A stretch of DNA of 64,000 nucleotides, taken from contig NZ_FPBH01000028.1 of NCBI RefSeq assembly GCF_900116445.1, positions 62,001 through 126,000 on the forward strand. Reading direction: 5' to 3'. This document shows positions 26,969 to 34,277 of the stretch, piece by piece (within the stretch, counting starts at the first letter, position 1; every line of letters begins with the position of its first letter). Under the pieces are notes generated by a model that was not told where the DNA came from, searched no databases, and saw only the letters and a list, made by a program, of their open reading frames with translations. The DNA comes from Paraburkholderia aspalathi. Lineage in GTDB: Bacteria > Pseudomonadota > Gammaproteobacteria > Burkholderiales > Burkholderiaceae. The position numbers and the translations under genes are program-made.

Positions 26969-27082
26969 TCTTCAAAGCAGCTCCCCGCAGTTACTGTCTC
27001 ACCCCCGACCGTAGTTCTTCACAACCTGTAGTCGTTTGCGTTCGTCCGTTTACCCTTCGGACGAAGCGCGAGGGTCAATTTC

Positions 27083-28120
27083 ATGTTGCGCAATCCCGCT
27101 GAAAAATACCGCCCCTTTCCCGCAGTGCGCCTCACCGGGCGCAAATGGCCGAGCCGCACGATCAACCAGGCGCCGATCTGGATGAGCACCGATCTGCGTG
27201 ACGGCAATCAGGCGCTCATCGAACCGATGAATGCCGCGCAAAAGCTCGAATTCTTCGAGATGCTGGTAGCGATCGGCTTCAAGGAGATCGAAGTCGGTTT
27301 CCCGTCGGCCTCGCAAACCGACTTCGATTTCGTGCGCAAGCTGATCGAAGAAAAACGCATTCCCGACGACGTGACGATTGAAGTGTTCGTGCCCTCGCGC
27401 GCCGAACTGATTGCGCGCACGTTCGAATCGCTGGAGGGCGCGCCGCGCGCCATCGTGCACCTGTACAACGCAATCTGCCCGTCGTTTCGCAAGATCGTCT
27501 TCAACCAGTCGAAGGAGCAGATCAAAGCACTGGCGGTGGAAGGCACGCGCCTCATCAAGGAACATGCGCTGGCGCGGCCCGACACGCATTGGACGTTCCA
27601 GTATTCGCCCGAAACCTTCAACACGACCGAACTCCCCTACGCGCGCGAAGTATGCGACGCAGTCGCGCAGACCTGGCGGCCCACGCGCGACCACAAGATG
27701 ATCGTCAACCTGCCCGCGAGCGTCGAGGCCGCGACACCGAACGTGTTCGCCGATCAGATCGAATGGATGGACCGCAATCTCAGCTATCGCGACAGCATCG
27801 TGCTGTCGGTGCATCCGCATAACGATCGCGGCACCGCCGTGGCCGCTACGGAACTGGCGCTGCTGGCGGGCGCGGATCGCGTCGAAGGATGTCTGTTCGG
27901 CAATGGCGAGCGCACCGGCAACATGGACCTCGTTACGCTCGCGATGAACCTTCACGCGCAGGGCGTCGACCCGGGCCTCGATTTTTCAGACATCGATGCG
28001 GTGCGGCGCGTGGTCGAGCGCTGCAATCAGATTCCGGTGCATCCGCGGCATCCGTATGCGGGTGATGCCGCAAAGCGGCCGGTGTGGAGCGATGAGGATC
28101 TGCAGCGCGTAGCTGCCTGA
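27083..28120 (+). CDS. leuA: 2-isopropylmalate synthase-like protein, catalytic domain only (short LeuA type 2)
   Basis: The first step of leucine synthesis condenses acetyl-CoA with 2-ketoisovalerate. This 345-residue product matches the TIM-barrel half of type-2 (yeast-like) LeuA: STDLRDGNQAL (Arg39, Asp40), the metal ligands VHPHND (His244, His246) and GNGERTGN (273-280). Similarity ends at HPYAG (about residue 327), where full-length enzymes (over 500 residues) continue into the linker and leucine-binding LeuA_dimer domains. An unrelated 18-residue tail then leads to the stop, and no reading frame downstream restores the missing part. It may be a decayed gene, or a feedback-insensitive or altered enzyme. 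Its intact leader suggests it is still expressed. Confidence 0.85.
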   Translation: MLRNPAEKYRPFPAVRLTGRKWPSRTINQAPIWMSTDLRDGNQALIEPMNAAQKLEFFEMLVAIGFKEIEVGFPSASQTDFDFVRKLIEEKRIPDDVTIEVFVPSRAELIARTFESLEGAPRAIVHLYNAICPSFRKIVFNQSKEQIKALAVEGTRLIKEHALARPDTHWTFQYSPETFNTTELPYAREVCDAVAQTWRPTRDHKMIVNLPASVEAATPNVFADQIEWMDRNLSYRDSIVLSVHPHNDRGTAVAATELALLAGADRVEGCLFGNGERTGNMDLVTLAMNLHAQGVDPGLDFSDIDAVRRVVERCNQIPVHPRHPYAGDAAKRPVWSDEDLQRVAA

Positions 28121-28129
28121 GTGACTTGA

Positions 28130-28160
28130 GACGGGGCGGAGCCGCCCTCCCCGTTTGGAC
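28130..28160 (+). terminator. Candidate terminator after leuA
   Basis: ACGGGG and GCGG pair with CCGC and CCCCGT (28131-28156) with a short bulge, followed by TT. Moderate strength only. Confidence 0.5.
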
Positions 28161-28316
28161 CGCATTAGCGGCGGCGCAACTGCATCAAAACCCGCCTGAC
28201 CGACCCACCAGGCGGCCAATTCAGCATGAGCGGTGCAACCCGCCTGCTCTTGCCGTTCGAGCGCTCACAAGGCGCTCACCCACTGCGACTGGCGAAACGG
28301 AGTGAGCTCAAAAAGC

Positions 28317-28700
28317 TCACTCGATCGCGCAACGCGTCGCCTGCCAGGCAATCAGACGCCATTGCCCGTCTTCCTGTGTGTGAATCGCCGTGTACGCAAT
28401 CGGAAACAGCAGCGCGCCATTGTTCGCTTCCATTTCGATCAGCGCGCGCCCAGTGACGACGCAGGTCTCGCGCCCCACCGGCAGCACATCTTGCGACTGC
28501 ACCTCGATCTGCCGATAGCGGCGGCGCCCGGCGGTAATACCGTCGATGAACTGTCGCTTCGTTTCGCGCTTGCCGTTCGTATGGACATAGCTCACGTTGT
28601 CCGCGAGCAGCGCATCGAGCGACTGCCCGTCGCCGTCGACCATCGCACGGAAGCGCTCGCGCTCGAGCCCGCGAATCGCTTCGATTATCTTTGCCGCCAT
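28317..28700 (-). CDS. SnoaL/NTF2-like (DUF4440) protein
   Basis: A 127-residue cystatin-like cone-fold protein of the NTF2 superfamily. Typical features are the N-terminal helix AIRGLERERFRAMVDGD, LLADNVSYVHTNG and the C-terminal strands TAIHTQEDGQWRLIAWQ. Members include isomerases, hydratases and many proteins of unknown role; no catalytic assignment is possible. It is convergent with leuA and 43 bases downstream of pagL. Confidence 0.85.
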   Translation of the reverse strand: MAAKIIEAIRGLERERFRAMVDGDGQSLDALLADNVSYVHTNGKRETKRQFIDGITAGRRRYRQIEVQSQDVLPVGRETCVVTGRALIEMEANNGALLFPIAYTAIHTQEDGQWRLIAWQATRCAIE

Positions 28701-28743
28701 TGCTCAGCCCCTTGCACCGGTGAGCCGAACGTGGCCACGGTCG

Positions 28744-29307
28744 TCAGAAGTTATATTGCAAATATAGCTGGTGGAAATTTATACCAGGATTCGGCTCTTT
28801 GATACCGCCATTGGAAATATGCTGGAAGCGGTAGCCCGCCTCGTACTGCTGGTGACTGCCGAATTGGAGGCCGACTCCCGCCATGGGGGCGAACTGGAAC
28901 GCGGTCGCGAGCGTGAGGTCAGTAGAAATTCTCGGGCTCGACAGGAGGCGGATACCGGCACCTGCTTCGATGTAAGGGCGAATCGCACCCGCTCCGTCGA
29001 TGAAGCGAATGATAGGCGTCACACCGATCTCGCCGATGTTCTCGTGCACATTGCCTTCGTCGGTGTGCCACCAGGCCACGTGCGCTTCGCCGATCAGCGA
29101 AAAGTGCCAATCGCCGATCTGCCACCACGTCAGATTCGGATCCCAGACCAGGCCGAGATCGAGTTTTTTAATGTGGTGATCTCCGAGACCGCCGGCGATC
29201 TGCACGCCGAACTGGTCGGCTGCCGCCACTCCGGAGCAGGCAAGTAGCAAAGCGGCCGACACACCTTTTAGAGCCAGACCACGCCAAACATTTTTTTTGT
29301 TGTTCAT
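28744..29307 (-). CDS. pagL: Lipid A 3-O-deacylase PagL
   Basis: Outer-membrane lipase that removes the 3-linked acyl chain of lipid A and lowers endotoxicity. The 187-residue precursor has a signal peptide ending GVAAA-DQFG (about residue 31), an eight-stranded barrel pattern and the catalytic triad region near the C-terminus: His-Ser in FQHISNGG and Glu in KEPNPG. The last residue is Phe, as in outer-membrane barrels. It is monocistronic or paired with the SnoaL-like gene, and is divergent from rpoH. Confidence 0.92.
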   Translation of the reverse strand: MNNKKNVWRGLALKGVSAALLLACSGVAAADQFGVQIAGGLGDHHIKKLDLGLVWDPNLTWWQIGDWHFSLIGEAHVAWWHTDEGNVHENIGEIGVTPIIRFIDGAGAIRPYIEAGAGIRLLSSPRISTDLTLATAFQFAPMAGVGLQFGSHQQYEAGYRFQHISNGGIKEPNPGINFHQLYLQYNF

Positions 29308-29671
29308 CGAACACCCGACCTAGTCGAACGCTGATTACCTTCGAATTGTTCCGCCTATTCTAAAGACAATCCTGATTTCGTGGATTGTCTGAAGAATGTT
29401 GAATTTCCGCAATTAGTCACTTCGGTTTTAGAAAAAGTCGGTCACTTATAAGACCGAAAGGAATGTGTTAGGTAAATTCTACGGCGCACACGCACCTGCC
29501 GACAGAGACCTTCCATGGCTATCAAAACCTAAATTTCAATAGGAATTTACGGAACTTGGATGCCCCTACGGCCTCTAAGTATTAGCACTCGGCAAATCAG
29601 AGTGCTAACATCCAACGCTGGAGTCGTTTTAACTGAACACGCTTTTGTCTGATTCCAAAGGAGTTTCCTAC
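29308..29671 (+). promoter_or_regulatory. AT-rich pagL-rpoH intergenic regulatory region
   Basis: This 364-base gap is far richer in A+T than its surroundings; by hand count 29401-29460 has 23 G/C of 60. It must hold the divergent promoters of pagL and rpoH. A perfect CIRCE element lies at 29582-29608. TTGGAT (29556-29561) with TATTAG (29580-29585) 18 bases later is a possible rpoH promoter overlapping CIRCE. The rpoH ribosome site AAGGAG is at 29658-29663. Confidence 0.6.
29582..29608 (+). promoter_or_regulatory. CIRCE element (HrcA operator) upstream of rpoH
   Basis: TTAGCACTC, nine-base spacer GGCAAATCA, GAGTGCTAA: an exact match to the CIRCE consensus. HrcA normally binds it to repress heat-shock genes. 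Here it sits 64 bases before the rpoH start, so HrcA is predicted to control sigma-32 synthesis. Confidence 0.95.
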
Positions 29672-30607
<936 letters not shown>

Positions 30608-30660
30608 CACTTAAAGCTTGAGTCGTGCCGGCTCGTCTGGCGCGCACTGTTTAGCTGCAG

Positions 30661-30693
30661 AGCCCTGCCCTCGCAAGAAGGCAGGGCTTTTTT
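30661..30693 (+). terminator. Intrinsic terminator after rpoH
   Basis: AGCCCTGCC (30661-30669) pairs with GGCAGGGCT (30680-30688), then TTTTTT. Confidence 0.92.
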
Positions 30694-30955
30694 GTGCCCA
30701 CTCGACAATGCCTGCGCTCGATCGAAGACGCACGCGCACTCACTCAAGAACATGCCCACCAAACACGTGTTTCTTGACGTATCACAAACCCCATAGCAAT
30801 ACTGTCCAGACGGCGTGACGTTCGCGACCCAATGCCGCAGTGCCGAACTTACGCGCACTAGGTCATTGCTCCTAGAATCGGGATGAACTCGCCAGGCCTC
30901 CGAACCGGCCTGGATCCAGCCGGTTAAACCGGTGTGAAGTTGCCTTCTACCGATC
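30694..30955 (+). promoter_or_regulatory. cyd operon upstream region
   Basis: A sigma-70-like promoter TTGACG (30774-30779), 18-base spacer, AATACT (30798-30803) is the best candidate. The same bases form a weak FNR/ANR-like half-match TTGAC-N4-CACAA. Downstream in the presumed leader are three inverted repeats: CTAGG/CCTAG (30858-30875), CCAGGCC/GGCCTGG (30892-30913) and CCGGTTAAACCGG (30920-30932). Confidence 0.45.
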
Positions 30956-31216
30956 ATGACCATAGCCCTGAATCGCCATAGCAACCCTCGCTCGAGCCTG
31001 CGCAAACGGCTCGCCGCCTGGGCGCGCGGTCCGACGCTGGCGCGGGATATCGCCATCGTCCTCGCCATCAAATTCGCATTACTGATGGTGCTCAAGTACG
31101 CGTTCTTCAATCATCCGCAGGCGGAGCATATGTCGCTGCCGCCTGAACAAGTCGCGCAGGCGCTGCTGTCCGTGCCTGCCTCGCATCCGTCCCAAGGTGG
31201 TCAACATGCCCGTTAG
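30956..31216 (+). CDS. cydP: Cytochrome bd oxidase small subunit CydP
   Basis: An 86-residue, single-pass membrane protein. A basic N-terminus (RHSNPRSSLRKRLAAWARG) is followed by one transmembrane segment (IAIVLAIKFALLMVLKYAFF). Its position directly before cydA, with an 11-base overlap, matches the CydP family found with proteobacterial bd oxidases. Its exact role in assembly or stability is not settled. Confidence 0.82.
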   Translation: MTIALNRHSNPRSSLRKRLAAWARGPTLARDIAIVLAIKFALLMVLKYAFFNHPQAEHMSLPPEQVAQALLSVPASHPSQGGQHAR

Positions 31217-32801
31217 CGAAGTCGTAGAACTGTCGCGCCTCCAGTTCGCCATCACGGCGCTTTATCACTTTCTGTTCGTGCCGCTCACGCTCGGTCTGTC
31301 CTGGCTACTCGTCATCATGGAGTCCGTCTATGTGATGACCGGCAAGCAGATCTACAAGGACATGACCCAGTTCTGGGGCAAGCTGTTCGGCATCAACTTT
31401 GCGATGGGCGTCACCACCGGTCTCACGCTGGAATTCCAGTTCGGCACCAACTGGTCGTACTACTCGCACTATGTCGGCGACATCTTCGGCGTGCCGCTGG
31501 CCGTTGAAGGGTTGATGGCGTTCTTCCTCGAATCGACCTTCGTCGGGCTGTTCTTCTTCGGATGGAAGCGGCTCTCGAAAGTGCAGCACGTAAGCGTCAC
31601 GTTCCTCGTCGCGCTCGGCTCGAATCTGTCGGCGCTGTGGATTCTGGTGGCCAACGGCTGGATGAATAATCCGGTCGGCGCCACCTTCAACTACCAGACC
31701 ATGCGCATGGAACTCGACAGCATCTTTTCGGTGCTATTCAATCCGGTCGCGCAGGTGAAGTTCGTGCACACCGTATCGGCCGGTTATGTGACCGCTTCGA
31801 TGTTCGTGCTCGGTGTGTCGTCGTGGTATCTGCTGAAGCGCCGCGACACCGAATTCGCTTTGCGCTCGTTCGCTATTGCCGCCGGCTTCGGCCTGGCCTC
31901 GACACTGTGCGTGATCGTGCTCGGCGACGAATCCGGCTACCGCACCGGTGAAGTTCAGCAGGTCAAGCTGGCCGCCATCGAATCCGAATGGGAAACGGCG
32001 CCCGCACCGGCGCCCTTCACGATCATCGGCATTCCGAACCAGAAGGAAGAACGCACTGACTATGCGATCCGCATTCCGTATGCGCTCGGCCTCATCGCCA
32101 CGCGCTCGATCGACGAACCGGTGGTCGGCCTGAAAGAACTGATGGCGCAAAACGAAGTGCGCATCAAGAACGGCATGCTCGCCTACGCCGCACTGCAAAA
32201 GCTAAAGCAAGGCGATGTCACGGACGAAGCCAAAGCCGCCTTCGACGCGCACAAAGAAGACCTCGGCTACGGCCTAATGCTCAAGCAGTTCACCGCGAAC
32301 GTCACCGACGCCACGCCGGATCAGATCGTGCAGGCCGCCAAGAAAACGATTCCCCCGGTAGCGCCCGTATTCTTCTCGTTCCGACTGATGGTCGGCCTCG
32401 GCATCCTGTTCCTTGCGACGTTCGTGCTCGCATTCTGGTTTTGCGCGCAGCGCTCCCTGCTGCTGGAGAAACGCCGCTGGTTCCTGCGCTGGGCTGTGTG
32501 GGCAATTCCGTTGCCGTGGCTCGCCGCTGAATTCGGCTGGATCGTTGCTGAAGTGGGCCGTCAACCGTGGACCATTGCCGGCATTCTGCCGACCGCATTG
32601 TCCGCATCGAGTCTGACGCCGGGGGATCTGTACCTGAGCATTGCCGGCTTCGTCGTGTTCTACACGGTGCTGTTCATCATCGAAATCATGCTGATGTTCA
32701 AGTACGCGCGGCTCGGGCCTTCGTCACTGCACACGGGGCGCTATCACCACGAACAACAACAGCCGCTGAATCAGTCGCTGCCGACCAACACGGCCGCATG
32801 A
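31206..32801 (+). CDS. cydA: Cytochrome bd ubiquinol oxidase subunit I CydA
   Basis: Haem-bearing quinol-oxidising subunit of the high-affinity terminal oxidase. The 531-residue protein carries the haem b595 ligand region TALYHFLFVPLTLG (His near residue 19), the haem b558 ligands, and a long Q-loop starting at GEVQQVKLAAIESEWETAP, so it is of the L (E. coli CydA) subfamily. The ATG at 31206 has AAGGTGG just upstream; a GTG nine bases earlier is possible. The gene overlaps cydP. Confidence 0.97.
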   Translation: MPVSEVVELSRLQFAITALYHFLFVPLTLGLSWLLVIMESVYVMTGKQIYKDMTQFWGKLFGINFAMGVTTGLTLEFQFGTNWSYYSHYVGDIFGVPLAVEGLMAFFLESTFVGLFFFGWKRLSKVQHVSVTFLVALGSNLSALWILVANGWMNNPVGATFNYQTMRMELDSIFSVLFNPVAQVKFVHTVSAGYVTASMFVLGVSSWYLLKRRDTEFALRSFAIAAGFGLASTLCVIVLGDESGYRTGEVQQVKLAAIESEWETAPAPAPFTIIGIPNQKEERTDYAIRIPYALGLIATRSIDEPVVGLKELMAQNEVRIKNGMLAYAALQKLKQGDVTDEAKAAFDAHKEDLGYGLMLKQFTANVTDATPDQIVQAAKKTIPPVAPVFFSFRLMVGLGILFLATFVLAFWFCAQRSLLLEKRRWFLRWAVWAIPLPWLAAEFGWIVAEVGRQPWTIAGILPTALSASSLTPGDLYLSIAGFVVFYTVLFIIEIMLMFKYARLGPSSLHTGRYHHEQQQPLNQSLPTNTAA

Positions 32802-32835
32802 TTCGCCGCCACTCTGTTCCAAGGGAAAGATCATC

Positions 32836-33972
32836 ATGGATTACGCAACCCTCAAACTGATCTGGTGGGTGTTGATCGGCGTACTGCTGATCGGCTTCGC
32901 GCTCACCGACGGCTTCGACATGGGCGCGGCGATTCTGCTGCCGTTCATCGCGAAGACCGACGCCGAACGGCGCATCGTCGTCAATACGGTCGGCGCAACG
33001 TGGGAAGGCAATCAGGTGTGGCTCATCACAGCTGGCGGCGCGATGTTCGCCGCGTGGCCGCTGGTGTACGCCGCGTCGTTCTCCGGCTTCTACTTTGCGA
33101 TGCTGCTGGTGCTGTTCTCACTGTTTTTCCGACCGGTCGGCTTCGACTACCGCAGCAAGCGTGAAGACCCGCGCTGGCGCAGTGCATGGGATTGGGCGCT
33201 GTTTGTCGGCGGCTTCGTGCCGGCGCTGGTGTTCGGCGTGGCATTCGGCAACCTGCTGCAAGGTGTGCCGTTCTCGTTCGACACCGATCTGCGCGTTACG
33301 TATCACGGCAGTTTCTTCGCGCTGCTCAACCCGTTCGCCGTGCTGTGCGGACTCGTTAGCGTGTCGATGCTGGCCGCGCACGGTGCGGCCTTCGTGAAGA
33401 TGAAGGCGGACGACGTCGTCGCCGAGCGTGCATCGCTCGCGCTGCGGATCGCTTCGCTCGCCGCCGTGGTGCTATTCCTGCTTGCCGGCGCACTGATCGC
33501 CACGATGATCGGCGGCTATCAGATCGTCGACGCCGCGCCGCTCGATACGGTGGCCAACCCGCTGCTGAAGAACGTGATCGGCGCGCCCGGCTTGTGGCTC
33601 ACCAACTACGCAAACTATCCGTGGATGGTGATCGCGCCGGTGGCGGGCCTCGTGGGTGGCGTGCTTGCCTTGTTGCTGGCGCGCTCGCGTTTTGAAAAGA
33701 GCGCCTTCCTGTCGACCTCGCTGATGATCATCGGCGTGATTCTGACGGCAGGCTTCTCGATGTTCCCGTTCATCATGCCCTCCTCGCTCGACGGCCGCAG
33801 CAGCCTGACCGTCTGGGATTCGACCTCGAGCCGCATGACGCTGCAGATCATGCTGATCGCCGTAATCATTTTCCTGCCGATCGTCCTGATCTACACGAGC
33901 TGGGTGTATCGCGTGATGCGAGGCAAGGTGACCGCCGCGGCGCTCGAAGAAAATCACCATTCTATGTATTGA
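32836..33972 (+). CDS. cydB: Cytochrome bd ubiquinol oxidase subunit II CydB
   Basis: Structural partner of CydA. The 378-residue protein has about eight transmembrane segments; the N-terminus LIGFALTDGFDMGAAIL with conserved Asp and Glu residues and WEGNQVWLITAGGA are family hallmarks. It lies 34 bases after cydA and 28 bases before cydX. Confidence 0.97.
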   Translation: MDYATLKLIWWVLIGVLLIGFALTDGFDMGAAILLPFIAKTDAERRIVVNTVGATWEGNQVWLITAGGAMFAAWPLVYAASFSGFYFAMLLVLFSLFFRPVGFDYRSKREDPRWRSAWDWALFVGGFVPALVFGVAFGNLLQGVPFSFDTDLRVTYHGSFFALLNPFAVLCGLVSVSMLAAHGAAFVKMKADDVVAERASLALRIASLAAVVLFLLAGALIATMIGGYQIVDAAPLDTVANPLLKNVIGAPGLWLTNYANYPWMVIAPVAGLVGGVLALLLARSRFEKSAFLSTSLMIIGVILTAGFSMFPFIMPSSLDGRSSLTVWDSTSSRMTLQIMLIAVIIFLPIVLIYTSWVYRVMRGKVTAAALEENHHSMY

Positions 33973-34000
33973 TCAGGAATACGGATAACAGGAGTTTGTG

Positions 34001-34117
34001 ATGTGGTATTTCAGTTGGCTTCTCGGCATTGGCGTGGCGTTGGCCTTCGGCATTATCAATGTGATGTGGCTGGAAACGCGCCGGCCTTTGGAAGCGGGTA
34101 AGCAGAAGGCACGTTGA
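34001..34117 (+). CDS. cydX: Cytochrome bd oxidase small subunit CydX
   Basis: A 38-residue single-pass membrane protein that stabilises CydAB haems. MWYFSWLLGIGVALAFG followed by NVMWLE is the classic CydX pattern. The ATG has GGAG six bases upstream. It is the last gene of cydPABX and is followed by a strong terminator. Confidence 0.93.
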   Translation: MWYFSWLLGIGVALAFGIINVMWLETRRPLEAGKQKAR

Positions 34118-34164
34118 TGGATCTGTTACTGGTCGCGCGCCGTTAGGCTCAAGCCGGTAAACGT

Positions 34165-34200
34165 AAAAGCGGCACCTTGAATCAAGGTGCCGCTTTTTTA
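34165..34200. terminator. Bidirectional terminator between cydX and nagE
   Basis: AAAAGCGGCACCTTGA and TCAAGGTGCCGCTTTTTT form a 16-bp stem with flanking A- and T-runs, serving cydX on the plus strand and possibly nagE on the minus strand. Confidence 0.92.
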
Positions 34201-34277
34201 TTGCTGCTTTTTTAATGCTGCTTCATCGGAACCGAAGCGCAGTAACGGAGCGGCGCAGGCCGCTCCTCAACGTTGCA

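Larger units (their letters stand above)
26729..27082 (+). promoter_or_regulatory. leuA leader region: promoter, leader peptide and attenuator-like hairpins
   Basis: Promoter TTGACA (26797-26802), 18-base spacer, TACATT (26821-26826). A leucine-rich leader ORF at 26833-26907 starts where transcription should begin. Hairpin 1 is a perfect 10-bp stem at 26891-26900/26911-26920 overlapping the last leucine codons. Hairpin 2 follows immediately at 26921-26968. Hairpin 3, TTCGTCCG/CGGACGAA (27041-27048/27058-27065), lies just before the leuA ribosome site GAGGG. The architecture is that of an amino-acid attenuator, but no long T-run follows hairpin 2. Confidence 0.65.

Noticed and set aside
28121..28316. 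A remnant of the missing LeuA regulatory domain after the stop
   Set aside because: I read all plus frames after residue 327 and saw none of the expected linker or LeuA_dimer motifs. The stretch holds only a terminator-like hairpin.
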